Positions 10,701 to 22,349 of a stretch of DNA of 64,000 nucleotides are shown here, piece by piece. The notes beneath the pieces are model-generated. The model was given only the letters and a program-made list of their open reading frames with translations, was not told the DNA's origin and did not search any database. The stretch's first letter is position 1. Every line of letters begins with the position of its first letter. A program made the translations under genes and the position numbers. Origin of the DNA: Siphonodentalium dalli (lineage: Eukaryota; Mollusca; Scaphopoda; Gadilida; Siphonodentaliidae); NCBI GenBank assembly GCA_032622095.1, contig CP136066.1:206114978-206178977 (forward strand). Direction: 5' to 3'.

Positions 10701-11702
10701 TGAATTGTCGAGTCAACTCCACAAGTTCCGGTATTACAATTGATCAAATTCTTCCAACAAGAAACTTAATGGTGGTGGCAGCTATTTGAGTATCTTTATC
10801 ATAAAATGACAGGGTGAGCAGCAGTGAAGTGTATTAAATAGACATGCAAGATTCGAGAACTAGATACTGGTTATTTGTTGGTGTTTTTTTAACTTGTCTT
10901 GAAGGGTAGTCAGTAGTCACCCATGATGGCACTTCAGTAGTTTAAGCATGGTGGAAGCAGCTGGCCTTGATCAATACTGGCTTTCGCAACAAAATGATAA
11001 TTTAATCTATAATCAGCACTTTACAGAATTGTTTACTGCCTTTAAAGCTACACAAGTTTGCTAAAGAAATGAAGGTGAGAATCATGTGCATCCTTGGAGG
11101 TGGTGTGACTAGTCTTTTTCAGAGCATATAAAATTCTCTTTAAAAATGTAAGCCTATTTCTATCCCAGAAATGAGAAGAAACAACCAAAGCTAGACTCAA
11201 AGTTGAAGTATCCTTGAACATGGCCAGCTGCTGGTGAGGAGAGAAGTGTGTTTTTCAGACTCTATGACATTTGTTTATGACCTGTAGTGATAATACCACA
11301 ACACGTTTTAGGTCACACAACATTGATTTCCTGTTTCTCAGACACTTTTTTGTTTCAAATTGGGCAGGCAGTTTTTTATATTTATTTTTTCGCAGAAAAT
11401 TTACACAGCAGGCAGGTTATTATTCACACTTTTTACAACAAAAATTTCCCAGCAAGCAAGTTTTAATACCCGGTATGTTAACTCCCAATATTAAAAAAAA
11501 TACATTCAGTTGAAACAAACCAAAAAGAAACCTTTAGTATTTTCAGAAAGTACAAAGGGAAATATCAAATACAAGTTGAAATGTGTTTATATATTTATGG
11601 TCAGTAGTTCATCCTTTGTCACTGAACGGCAGGATGATATATATTTTTTATTTTCGGTCGGCCATATAAAAGCACCCAGCGGGCCATATTTGTGTGAGGA
11701 GG
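10701..11702. other. SMCO4 3' UTR and intergenic sequence
   Basis: Likely 3' UTR at first, then AT-rich sequence without recognised coding content. Frames at 11271-11513 and 11510-11710 are low-complexity and lack domain features. Confidence 0.4.
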
Positions 11703-11862
11703 TACAGTAATGCCCTAAGTAATCGACTCTTTTCAGGATTTAGTCGGAAATATGGCTTGTTGCCATTCATCGGAAAGCTCTCCCATATTTCCGACTAATT
11801 CCTGAAAAGTTACCCATAATTCTGCTGTAGTTAAAGATTCGATTACTTAGGGCATTACTGTA
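11703..11862. mobile_element. Hairpin MITE family A, copy 2 (internally deleted)
   Basis: The ends TACAGTAATGCCCTAAGTAA and TTACTTAGGGCATTACTGTA are intact. The left arm lacks the CTCCTTAACCACAGCAGAAT part, so the arms are unequal. No flanking duplication longer than the shared TA is visible. Confidence 0.85.
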
Positions 11863-12024
11863 GGTGTCTGAGAAAAAGTACATTATTTTATTTGACCTTA
11901 CATATAAGTGATCACTCTTTATATCAGACGTGGGTTGCCTTTGTAGGCATTGTATGATTGTGATAAATTTATTAGCCCAATTGAATTATTCAAATTCGCC
12001 GATAATATTAATATTGGGTAAATA

Positions 12025-12394
12025 TTAGATCATGCCATGAATCCCTATGCTGGCCAACGCCTGTATAGATCATATTTCACCAGTACAAAACCTAGAAAAT
12101 ATTATCTGTTTCTTAATAATGTATTTCACTGTAGGTGAAGGTCCCAACTCAAAATTTCATGATTTAAGTGACTTTGTGAGCGATTTTTCTTTGTGTTGTT
12201 TTAATTATGGAATTTCTCCTGAGGAATTATTTCAAGGTTTATTGCGATATCGGCTCACAAAAGTCACAGAAAAGCATGCAATTTCCAGTTGCAAGGTTTC
12301 CAAGGTTCCCTGTCAAAATGTCATAAATTTCACAGGTTTTGTACTAGTGGAAAATGAAATCTACAGGCTTTAGCCAAAGTAGAGATTCATGGCA
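12025..12394. mobile_element. TIR MITE (family H), copy 1
   Basis: The left end (GCCATGAATCCCTATGCTGG, 12033-12052) pairs with the right end (TAGAGATTCATGGCA). The interior contains AATGTATTTCACTGTAGGTG and TCAAAATTTCATGATTTAAG, also present in the copy at 56316-56795. A family A MITE abuts it exactly at 12395. The 108-codon frame at 12047-12373 is a repeat translation. Confidence 0.7.
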
Positions 12395-12542
12395 TACAGT
12401 AATTCCCTAATTAATCGACTCCTTAACCACAGCAGAATTATGGGTAACTTTTCAGGATTTAGTCGGAAATATGGCTTGTTGCCATTCATCGGAAAGCTAC
12501 TCTGCTGTGGTTAAGGAGTCGATTAATTAGGGCATTACTGTA
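12395..12542. mobile_element. Hairpin MITE family A, copy 3 (right arm deleted)
   Basis: Intact terminal sequences with a complete left arm through TTCATCGGAAAGCT. The right arm is reduced to CTGCTGTGGTTAAGGAGTCG plus the terminus. Confidence 0.85.
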
Positions 12543-12748
12543 ATCTAGGTAAATATAAGAATGAATAGAATATCACATCAACCCCCTGAATACTCTTATT
12601 CTCTATTATATGTTCACTGCATGAATGCACCCTAGAATGTCAAACAATGAGTGTTTAGTATAAGCTGGGATTACGATCTTCCAATGATCTGTTTAAATTT
12701 CAAAAATTCTTCCAAATATTACTGCTTGTTAAGCTTTTGAAGTACCTC

Positions 12749-12961
12749 CAGTAATGCCCTTAATAATCGACTCCTTAACCACAGCAGAATTATGGGTAAC
12801 TTTTCAGAATTTAGTCGGAAATATGGCTTGTTGCCATTAATCGGAAAGGTCTCACAGAGCTTTCCAATGAATGGCAACAAGCCATATTTCCGACTAAATC
12901 CTGAAAAGTTGCCCATAATTCTGCTGTGGTTAAGGAGTTGATTATTTAGGGCTTTACTGTA
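12749..12961. mobile_element. Hairpin MITE family A, copy 4 (full length)
   Basis: Full two-armed hairpin. The left terminal TA is mutated (CTCCAGTAATGCCC). The loop is the GGTCTCACAGAGCTTTCC region. Confidence 0.85.
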
Positions 12962-13250
12962 TTGTTTCCTCGAGGATATAACAGTCATGACTTGTCTCCT
13001 TTCATGTATTAAAGACCACTTAATTTTCACAGATTTTTTTTTTTTTTTATAGTGCCTTGATATATGGTTTTAATAACAATCTATGCCATAAAATATGATT
13101 AAAATACTATAATTCATCACCATTTGGAACGTCTGTGTCTCAGATGTTGCATAATAGAAAATAGCTGAGATCATAAAATCATATTCCCCCGTTATGGCTC
13201 CCAGAATGCAACAGAATTCAAACAAAAGTTTATTTTCAATGGAAATATAT

Positions 13251-13478
13251 AGAGTTATTCCCCTTCAATTGAAAATAATAGACTATGTGTAGAAACTTCA
13301 GCACAGAACAGACGTCGGTTTCTCAACAAAAACAACATGTTCACAGTTTATTACATCGAATAAGTTGAAAATACAATGTTTTGGAGCTTCCTCTTTTAAA
13401 TGGTATATAATATGGCATAGATTTTATATAATGTGATCTGGGGGTTTGAAAATTAAATGGGCCTTTAAGCTCAACATA
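13251..13478. repeat. Dispersed repeat, copy 1 (pair with 54632-54850)
   Basis: Shares TTATTCCCCTTC, AATACAATGTTTTGG and AATGGTATATAA in the same order with 54632-54850. Ends are not defined. Confidence 0.6.
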
Positions 13479-13563
13479 GATCTGAGAATTATAACTTGAT
13501 TTATATAAAACTAAGAGAAACTATTAACTGAATGTTCATGTGATTCAAAAAGTTCATTCACTC

Positions 13564-13953
13564 TTAACCCTTTACCCAACAGAAGGGCCATGTGCCAATG
13601 CATTCTCTTATATATGCGAGTCGACCATAGGTCGCCTCGCATATATAAGAGAATGCATTGGCTTAACACATTAAAAATTATAAAATTGTTAAAGAATGTA
13701 AGAAAAAATGGTAAAAAGTGTTAAAAAAAGATTTTTTTTAGGCCAATGCATTCTCTTATATATGCGAGGCGACCTATGGTCGACTCGCATATATAAGAGA
13801 ATGCATTGGCACAGGGCATAACTGTAACTATCACAATGTGGTCAAGGAGCCGGTTCCAATGATATCCATATTTGCATGGTTTTATTGAGACAGACCGAAG
13901 ATATTTTAGGCTGTTGCAGCTTTATTTGGCCGGTTTGTTGGGTAAAGGGTTAA
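13564..13953. mobile_element. piggyBac-like MITE with TTAA ends, copy 1
   Basis: Ends TTAACCCTTTACCCAACA and TGTTGGGTAAAGGGTTAA; the terminal TTAA on each side is the expected piggyBac target duplication next to a CCC start. Inside are two separate near-perfect hairpins (about 13590-13665 and 13742-13811) built from AATGCATTCTCTTATATATG and its complement around a CGACCATAGGTCG core. No coding capacity. Confidence 0.8.
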
Positions 13954-14374
13954 CAAAGGTATATGGATCATTAATTGTTCAATTATTTTAATTTATTAAA
14001 GAGATATTTTTATAGATCTATACTGTCTCTTGTTGTTGTGTTACCCCCATATTCAGGGCTTCCATTACTCTGATCTTCTCAGTTCTGGTACCAAAAACAT
14101 CTGGGATTGTTTTCACCAACTGGGGTTTATATCTAGTCTAGGTGGTTTATACTGAGTGAGGCTACCTGTGGTCATCGATGGGAAGACATTGCCACGGTAT
14201 ATGATTATACAATAAAAGGGATTGACTGCGATCATAGATTGACTACCGTTTACATAAAACATGCTTCACACAGCGGTAGCATTTGGTTCATTTCAATCAT
14301 GAGCAACGTGAGAAAGGTCGGGCTAAAAAATACACCTTGCACCGATGAAAGGAATAATTTGGAGATCTCACAAT

Positions 14375-14514
14375 TACAGTAATGGTCTAATTAATTGACG
14401 TCTTAACCACAGCAGAATTATGGGTAACTTTTCAGGATTTAGTTGGAAATATGGCTTGTTGCCATTCATCGGAAAGCTCTCGCTAAGAGGTCGATTAATT
14501 AGAGCATTACTGTA
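14375..14514. mobile_element. Hairpin MITE family A, copy 5 (right arm deleted)
   Basis: Begins TACAGTAATGGTCTAATTAA and ends TTAATTAGAGCATTACTGTA. The right arm is only about 30 bp. Confidence 0.85.
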
Positions 14515-14807
14515 TATCATTAAAACTCATTCTGAAGAAATATTCAGTCCGAGTGTCTGTACCCATAAAGCACTATGCATGCAGATGGTGTCCAGGGCGT
14601 GCTCCCGATTTAATCATGAGATGGTGTCTATTGGCAAATCCGATAGATTGAGTCAATCATATTATCAACATTGTGTGTCGTAAACACTAGTGAAGGTATC
14701 TTCTGCGTTCAGTCACTAAAAAATAAACTACCCAATTTATAAAATAGACCCAGTTGGTGAATACGAGCCCTGGTGTCATAATTTCATCATACTCCAATGA
14801 AGTGGCC

Positions 14808-14987
14808 TACAGTAATGCCCTAATTAATCGACTGCTTAACCACAGCATAATTATGGGTAACTTTTCAGGATTTAGTCGGGGAGAGCATTCCGATGAATGG
14901 CAACAAGCCATATTTCCAACTAAATCCTGAAAAGTTACCCATAAATCTGCTGTGGTTAAGCAGTCGATTAATTAGGGCATTATTGTA
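14808..14987. mobile_element. Hairpin MITE family A, copy 6 (left arm shortened)
   Basis: Both termini are present. The left arm lacks the GGAAATATGGCTTGTTGCCA part, while the right arm is complete. Confidence 0.85.
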
Positions 14988-15330
14988 GCAGTTGATTTTG
15001 ACATTTGAATACCCAATACTGTGACTAAATAATAAAATTTGTTGACTTAGTCTCTCATTCACCAATAAGAGAGAAGAGAAGTGTTTAGAAGTTACAGGAC
15101 GATTCCCTGCTGAATACATTTTCATGTGAGACACTATTAATCTCGCTCAACCACATTTTTATAATGCTTTCCATGTGAGAAATTAAATAACAGGTATGAA
15201 GTTCATCAGACTTGTCGTCTATGGCTATCAAATCATGTAGCATCACAGTAACATGTGATAAATGTAGAACGTCAATGCACTCAGTCATTGGCTCATCATC
15301 AGAAGTGTGGTAACAAAGAGTCTTCATAGT

Positions 15331-15547
15331 TACAGTAATGCTCTAATTAATCGACCTCTTAACCACAGCAGAATTACGGGTAACTTTTCAGGATTTAGTC
15401 GGAAATATGGCTTGTTGCCATTCATTGGAAAGCTCTCGGGGAGAGCTTTCTGATGAATGGCAACAAGCCATATTTCAGACTAAATCCTGAAAAGTTACCC
15501 ATAATTCTGCTGTGGTTAGGGAGTCGATTAATTAGGGCATTACTGTA
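15331..15547. mobile_element. Hairpin MITE family A, copy 7 (full length)
   Basis: Two complete arms of about 105 bp meet at AGCTCTCGGGGAGAGCT. Family consensus ends TACAGTAATGC and GCATTACTGTA. Confidence 0.9.
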
Positions 15548-15782
15548 ATTATGCATCTTTAGAAGTTATCATCAAGGGGACAAACGTATCGGATGGAGAT
15601 CGCTTCATGTATGAGTTTACTGAAATTCGACTTGCAGTCGAATAACAGGACTTTATTTAAACCAATGTTAATTTCTTAAATGGTCCAAAGGCCTTTAAAT
15701 TTTTTTAAACTCTATAAAACAACTATATCATCAACAAATACATTTAAAATAGATTGAATTTGTTCTAATTTTTATTATCAAT

Positions 15783-16165
15783 ACTCTCCAATAACGGATT
15801 TTAAATATAAAAACTAGTATGTATTAAAACATTACAGGTTTCAGTGGCATTACCGATCAATGTCCAGTTATTCCAATAAGATACCAAAGTTTAATCAAAA
15901 CTTGACATTATTAAACATTGGAGAAGGTCAAAGCATTGAAAAAATATTCTGAAAATAATATATAGACTAAAATATTTGATCTTATTATGTGATTAGCTAT
16001 CTTTGTTGACAAATCAGTACCACTGTAACAGTATTGTTTACAAAACAATGATTTCAACATGTGAAATTTAGTTATTGGAGAACAAAGGATATCTATTTCT
16101 CTTTACAGTTTTTAAAAAATAATTTTTGCACATTTACCCATTGTGAAGGCCTTGGGTTGTGTCCC
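15783..16165. repeat. Dispersed TIR repeat (family P), copy 1
   Basis: Contains ACTCTCCAATAACG and its partner GTTATTGGAGA, with an interior sharing AAAAATATTCTGAAAAT, GACTAAAATATTTGA and TTGTTGACAAATCA with 59219-59610. Similarity continues to the CACATTTACCCA word at about 16130-16141. Confidence 0.7.
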
Positions 16166-16573
16166 TATAAATAAATAATAATAATAAATATTTTATGAGC
16201 TAATCCATCATAAATTTGGTTCAATTTGGGTGCAGTTCAATTTCCAGGAGAAGAATGCTTAATAAATTTGAGCTGAAGTCTTTATAATTTATCACACAAA
16301 CACATTCTCTATATTCATAACATGTGATAAATATTATAAATTCAAATACAAATTAAATATTTTGGCCATAAACAAAATACATGTAAAAATTATATGGAAT
16401 TTGATTGAAAAGTAATATTGTACTCATCAAATGTGATCGCGTGAGGATTTATACAAATCTCTTTTTTGAACTGGCCTCAGTACATGAATGAGACTGATTG
16501 TATCCTTATTCCTATAAAGATAAAGAATGATTGCACCATTATTTCGAATAAGAAACTGACACATCTCTTCTAC
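16166..16573. other. Intergenic, nothing recognised
   Basis: AT-rich sequence with an AATAATAATAAA microsatellite at about 16168-16190. No coding evidence. Confidence 0.4.
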
Positions 16574-16803
16574 TTAACCCGTTCATGATGGGGAGCTGCA
16601 CTGGTGCTGCATTAAAGACCATGTGCCAGTGCATTTTCTTTTATATGTGAGTCGCCCACATGTAGCCTTGCAAGGCTCGCATATATAAGAGAAAGCACTG
16701 GCTTACCGGGTTAAGATGAATATTGTTAGGCCAATGTATTCTCTTATATATGTGAGGCTCCATATGGGAGACTCGCATGTATAAGAGAATGCATTGGCAC
16801 ATG
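16574..16803. mobile_element. piggyBac-like hairpin relic
   Basis: TTAACCCG (16574) and CGGGTTAA (to 16714) bracket a degenerate copy of the hairpin seen at 13590-13665. A second hairpin of the same type (TATTCTCTTATATATGTGAG and complement) follows at about 16735-16798. I read this as a rearranged, older relative of the 13564 element. Confidence 0.6.
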
Positions 16804-17113
16804 TTTTTTTGCAAAATTTCAGGAATCTTTGTAAACATTTTCCAATGATGCCATGACAACCAGTTAACACAAGTGGACATGCATCATCACATTGTATTTG
16901 CCTTTTCTTTCAGCCAATTCTGCTAGATTTAGGAAAATATATCTAAAAATGGTTATGAGTTGAATTGATCTTTGTGAGTATGTTGGATAAAAACAAATGA
17001 TTTGTGATTACCGGTATCAACATCAGATGTCATTTTTTTTTTTTTTTTTTTTAGAAATTAGCAACCTTTTTATGTCATTATCAATCATTCATTATCAATG
17101 GAATTAAAACGCT

Positions 17114-17433
17114 GACTGTACACTAAATCCAGCCATTTACAGGACCATCTCCTTTTTTCCTCAACAGAATATATGCAACAAACGAATGAATTTGAGGCAT
17201 GGATTAGTGCAAAATACAATTATGTGCTCAATGAACAATATAAACAACATGGTAGTTATAATGAAAATGAGTTATAACTCGAGTCATTAACTCATTATCA
17301 TTATAATTAACATGTTGTTTACATTGTATGAGTGTATTTTGCACTCATCCATGGCTCAAATTTATTCATTTGTTGAGTATAATAGGAGATGGTCCCATAA
17401 ATGGTCGGATTTAGTGTACAGTACCCCTTTAAA
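17114..17433. mobile_element. TIR MITE (family J), copy 1
   Basis: Inverted-repeat element starting ACTGTACACTAAATCC and ending GGATTTAGTGTACAGTACCCCTTT-like sequence. Both arms contain CCATGG-centred CATTCATT-type words. Relatives are at 18336-18545 and 31811-32155, and a solo end (AGTACCCCTTTAA) lies just upstream of SMCO4 at 10494-10506. Confidence 0.75.
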
Positions 17434-17626
17434 TGGGTCTGAAAACAAGACTTTATTTCAGCCTAATGATTTATCATCAAGCTAAAATTATTGGAAATAA
17501 ATCTATCGGAAGATGCAGACATGTTAACTCTCATAATTTTTTAAGTGACTTTGTGAGACTCACAATTTCACACCCCATCATGATTGTGGATGCAAGTCTC
17601 CAGATTTAAACTACCCTGGTGGTATA

Positions 17627-17777
17627 TACAGTAATGCTCTAATTAATCTACTCCTTAACCACAGCAGAATTATGGGTAACTTTTGAATGGCAACAAGCCA
17701 TATTTCCGACTAAATCCTGAAAAGTTACCCATAATTCTGCTGTGGTTAAGGAGTCAATTAATTAGAGCATTACTGTA
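17627..17777. mobile_element. Hairpin MITE family A, copy 8 (left arm shortened)
   Basis: Begins TACAGTAATGCTCTAATTAA and ends TTAATTAGAGCATTACTGTA. The left arm stops after GGGTAACTTTTG. Confidence 0.85.
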
Positions 17778-17975
17778 CATGCTGACTTATGTCAATGCAC
17801 ACATACAAGTGGCAATGAAACCTATCCCAGTCAAAGTCAATATTCGAACTAGCCGTAGCTGGTGTTAATTAGTGCAAAGCAATATGGGCATAAGAGCATG
17901 TGTCACCTGGTAGTCTGACAACAATTCATCAAATATAATTTGCAAACAAACTTTATGACACAGATATAAGCCTTT

Positions 17976-18291
17976 TTAACCCTTTACCCAACAGAAGGGC
18001 CCTGTGCCAATGCATTTTCTTATATATGCGAGTCGACCATAGGTCGCCTCGCATATATAAGAGAATGCATTGGCTTAACACATTAAAAATTATAAAATTG
18101 TTAAAGAATGTAAGAAAAATGGTAAAAAGTGTTAAAAAAAAGGGCATAACTGTAACTATCACAATGTGGTCAAGGAGCCGGTTCCAATGATATCCATATT
18201 TGTATGGTTCTATTGAGACAGACCGAAGATATTTTAGGCTGTTGAAGCTTTATTTGGCCGGTTTTGGCCGTTTTGTTGGGTAAAGGGTTAA
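17976..18291. mobile_element. piggyBac-like MITE with TTAA ends, copy 2
   Basis: Same ends and right-hand half as 13564-13953, but only one of the two internal hairpins remains; the second has been lost cleanly. Confidence 0.8.
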
Positions 18292-18335
18292 ATTACATGA
18301 AGATAGTATTAATATCTGATAAAAAAAAATTTAAA

Positions 18336-18545
18336 GGGGGACTGCACACTAAATCCGGCCATTTTAAAATGGGACCATCTCCTTTTATACTCAACAGAAT
18401 ATATGCAACAAATGAATGAATTTTAGCCATGGATTAGTGCAAAATACACTTGTGGGCTCTACGAATAATGCAAACAACATGGTAATTATAATGAAAATGG
18501 GTTTATGACTTGAGTCATAAACAAGTGTATTTTGCACTCCAATGT
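18336..18545. mobile_element. TIR MITE (family J), copy 2 (right part missing)
   Basis: Starts TAAAGGGGGACTGCACACTA and follows the copy at 17114 through the CAAACAACATGGTAATTATA region. It ends near TGTATTTTGCACTC without the right terminus. Confidence 0.65.
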
Positions 18546-18580
18546 CTTCTTAGTATACAGATAACCCTACAATCCAAACG

Positions 18581-18711
18581 TACAGTAATGCCCAAGTAAT
18601 CGACTCCTTAAACACAGCAGAATTATGGGTAACTTTTCAGGATGTAGTCGGAAATATGGCTTGTTGCCATTCATCGGAAAGCTCTCCCCGATTACTTAGG
18701 GCATTACTGTA
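18581..18711. mobile_element. Hairpin MITE family A, copy 9 (right arm deleted)
   Basis: Both termini are present (TACAGTAATGCCCAAGTAAT and its complement). Almost all of the right arm is missing. This is the last copy in the 8.9-18.7-kb cluster. Confidence 0.85.
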
Positions 18712-18740
18712 TATTGTTAGAAATGAATGGGATATACATT

Positions 18741-19205
18741 CAAGCCTGCAAAGAGTTTGTCTGTCATTAGAAGAATGAGGTCCCCAGAGGTGAATTTAGT
18801 GATGCTACCCCACACAGTAGTATCCTACTAAGCGGGTTAGCATCACAAAATTACGCTCTGGGGACCTCATTCTGCTTAAGCCTCATCTTCTGGGAATTAT
18901 CTATAGTCTCAAATTAAAAAAAATTTGGTTACTTTTTCCTTCTGTTCAGGACTGTTTCTATATCCCCTGATTTGCAGAAGATAAAATGTATAATCAAGGT
19001 GACAAATGGGTGAACATCACCAACATCAACTGGGGAACTTCAATCTGATCCTAGGTCTCCCATAGCAGCCGAGGACTAAGCAGATTGAGGATCCCAGAGT
19101 GTGAATTTGGTGATGCTAGCCCTCTTAGCGGGATAGCATCACTAAATTCACCCTCTTGGGACCTCATTCTGCAAATGACAGACACACTATTTGCAGACTG
19201 ACTTG
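18741..19205. mobile_element. Double-hairpin hAT-like MITE (family D), copy 1
   Basis: Starts CAAGCCTGCAAAG and ends in the complementary CTGACTTG. A terminal hairpin at each end is formed by AGGTCCCCAGAGGTGAATTT and TTCACCCTCTTGGG-type arms around a GCTA..TAGC core. The flanks TATACATT and GATACATT (18733-18740, 19206-19213) match at 7 of 8 positions, an 8-bp target duplication. Confidence 0.8.
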
Positions 19206-19379
19206 GATACATTCAGTAACAAAAGGTTTAACAAGTAACTTGAAGAAATGATCAGTTTAACTGGAAGAATTGTACGACTCCATCAATGCCGAACATGAGT
19301 CAGGAATGATAAACAGAAGCACTTAGCCATGCAAAGTCAAGTTCCCGTTTCTCAGGCCAAAAACATAGGAGTGCACGGT

Positions 19380-20480
19380 TTTTAGCTCACTTGAGACGAA
19401 GTCTCCGGTGAAGCTATAGTCATCACTCCTCGTCCGTCGTCCGTCCGTCCGTCAAGAATCATCTTCTCCTCCAGAACCATAAGACGTAACGGGTACATAT
19501 TTGGTGTGGATGTTCCCTAGGTGAATCACATTCAGATTTGTTCAAATGAGGTCACTGGGTGAAATAGTTGCGAAAGCAGGGGGCCATAACTTTATTCCTT
19601 CATAGTAATTCTTACGACTTCTATTCCTGAACTATTAGGCTGAATGGGTTCATATTTGGTGTGGATGTTCCCTAGGTGACTCACATTCAGATTTGTTCAA
19701 ATGAGGTCACCAGGTTGATTAGTTGAGAAACCAGGGCCATAACTCTATTCCTCCATAGTAATTCTTAGAATGACTTCTTCTTTTGAACCATTAAACCGAT
19801 TTAGCTTATATTTGGCATGGAGGCTCATTGGGTGATTGGGGTTCAGATTTGTTCAAATTGGGTCACTGGGTCAAATAGGGGCAGAGCCAGGTACATAACT
19901 CTAAAAAAAAAAATCCACACATAGGCATGAGCTATCCAATGCTGTAACCTAAGTATTTTTTGTCCGATTGTGTTCATATTTGATATGTATGTTTATAATG
20001 ACACACCCCTCACCTGTATAGTTTTTGGTATCGATTGGTTAATCAGTTTAGAAAATAATTAACCCTGCACACAAATACTATCTGATGCATCTAAGTAAAA
20101 AAAAATTCTTCTGATCTGCCTCATATTTCTTACCTAGGTCTTTCTTAGCACGTTCTTCATCTGTATGGATTTTGGTATTGTTTATTTAACCCTTTCCACT
20201 CTTGTTTTTAAATATAATTCATCCAAGCCAGGATGACTCAAACATTTTTCATCTGATCGATACCAAATTTGGTATATGAATTTCTGACCCCTAAATACAG
20301 ATCAAGTTCGAATATGGGTTTGATCCGATATATTTTAACATAGTTATGACCCTTTATAACTCATCTGTTTGTCATGCAGTATGAAAGTTTTTAAGAGATG
20401 ACTCCACTGAGCACCCACTGTGTTATTGAATGAGATGATATAGCTACCTGACACTCGATACAATTGGTGCCTTGCAGGTG
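19380..20480. repeat. Mollusc-type repeat with GTCCGTCCGTC head and degenerate 150-bp units
   Basis: Begins TTTTAGCTCACTTGAGACGA, then GTCCGTCGTCCGTCCGTCCG. It continues as degenerate units of about 140-150 bp containing GTGGATGTTCCCTAGGTGA, CAGATTTGTTCAAATGAGGT and CATAACTCTATTCCTCCATA. Related headless units are at 22840-23560. Based on my knowledge of molluscan genomes this is a clade-typical element and the best taxonomic clue in the window. Confidence 0.7.
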
Positions 20481-20552
20481 TGTTTATGTATCTGTCAAAC
20501 TTTCATTACTCTGTATTCCAGTTGAGAAATTATTAACCCTGCACCCACTGTA

Positions 20553-20707
20553 GTCAGGTCCCTGTCGTTAAATTATATTGACTACATGGCAGCATTATAC
20601 TTGACATTTCTGTGTCAATAGCACAACATCTCTGAGGTCTGGTCATTAGTCAGGTCCCTGCCATTAAATGATATTGACTACATGGCTATATTATAATTGA
20701 GATCTCC
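20553..20707 (+). repeat. Direct duplication of about 60 bp
   Basis: GTCAGGTCCCTGTCGTTAAA and the following ATATTGACTACATGGC recur at about 20650 as GTCAGGTCCCTGCCATTAAA, with about 97 bp between starts. Confidence 0.7.
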
Positions 20708-20947
20708 ACACAGAACAGCTGTGGTAATTTAAAAGTAATTATAGTAGACATCCCCAGGTTTAAAGAGGCAATATTGTGCAGTACATTTGTCACTGACAAG
20801 ATAATTAATTAGTCTTGACAACTGGGCTGCAGAATATAAGTGATACAATGCTGCTATTGTTTTGCATTCCCTGGTGGTAAAAATAATATTTACTCAAATA
20901 TTTGACAGAGAATCATTAATAAGAAGTATTACTTTTGGTTCCAACTG

Positions 20948-22237
20948 CACTGGGGGGAAACTGTTTCACAAGAATCGATTCTATCGCCTATCGGGTTCCG
21001 TCTTTATCGAATTAAGTCCCGTCTCTTTCGCGACTTGAAACAAATGTTTTCAAAGTTTTGACCTCCATTTATACACTAAATGTTAAAACAGAACGTATTT
21101 TACAAAAACTATCGCTAGATTGTGTCTTTGTGCGTAATTATTGGTGATAATAATGCGAAGTCGGCTATTTTTTGCACACTTAGAAGCGTAATGTGTTTGT
21201 GTGCATTTCCTTTGTAAATTAAGCAGCATTTTGATGCTCCTTTTATCGGCCTTTTTACCTTTTAATTAGACTGAAATATGTCTTCTTGTATGATCGAACA
21301 CCAGGACACGATTACAGCACAGCTCTCGATGGCTCCTCACAGTAAAAGACCCTCAAATTAATCCATCAAAAGAAGCAACGCAATGTTCCGATTCTAATGT
21401 GATTTTTATGTTCACGATCGGTTCTTTCGCCCCACCATTTAATGCAATATTATATTCGACCAGATAGTTCATTTGTGTTTCTAGTTGCCATATTACCATA
21501 TATGGTTCAAACTATAGTCACAGCAACACCAATATGAGGTTTTCAGTAGTCCCAAAGCATCATAGGTTGGATATTAAAGTTTATCGGTCGATCATCTTTA
21601 ATATCTGACCTATGATCGTTTGGGACCACTAAAACTCATCTATTGATTTACTATGGCTACATTTTAAACCATATATGACCATGTATAGTCATTGAGTAAC
21701 TATAGATGTACAATCAAATAATCTGATCGAATATGAATGTACTGTAAACAGGAACGAAAGAACCGATCGTGAACATAAACATCACAATAGACTCGGAACC
21801 TTTTGTTGCTTTTTGAGGCACTAATTTGTAGGACTTGTATGGCGAGGAACCGTCGGGAGGTATTGTGTTATAATTATCTAATGTTCAACCATAAAATTTG
21901 ACAAGTTTCAGTCCAATTTAAAGTTGACAAGGCCAATAATCTGAGCATCAAAGTGCTGCTTAATTTGCATGGGAAATGCACCCAAATGCACTACGTCTCT
22001 AACTGTGCACAACATGCAGCCGATTTTGCATTACTGTCACCAATAAACACGTATAAAGACATAATCTGTCGATTGTTATTGGAGAATACATTCTGTTTTG
22101 ACATTCAGTCTATAAACAACGGTCAAAACTTTGAAAATATGTTTTAGAAATCGCGAAAGAGTCGGAAAATTAATTCGATAGAGACGGAACCGGAAGGGCG
22201 ATAGAATCGATTCTGGTGAAACAGTTTCCCCCCAGTG
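20948..22237. mobile_element. 1290-bp giant fold-back element with 5-bp target duplication
   Basis: The whole element is an inverted repeat with arms of about 640 bp and a centre near 21590 (AATATC..GATATT region). It starts CACTGGGGGGAAACTGTTTC and ends with the complement. AACTG flanks both sides exactly (20943-20947 and 22238-22242). The arms have diverged by substitutions and small indels, so this is not a recent assembly duplication. Frames within it show no domain. Confidence 0.9.
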
Positions 22238-22349
22238 AACTGTATGTAAGCCAATGCATGTCAAGTTAAATCTGACATGTTTAAACATTCTCTGGCCATA
22301 TGCTAGAGGTCATTAATCCCAATTACATCCAACAATCTATCATATGTAT

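Noticed and set aside
12047-12373. 108-codon frame, partly repeated at 56353-56694
   Set aside because: Similarity is explained by the family H inverted-repeat element; DNA similarity does not respect codon positions.
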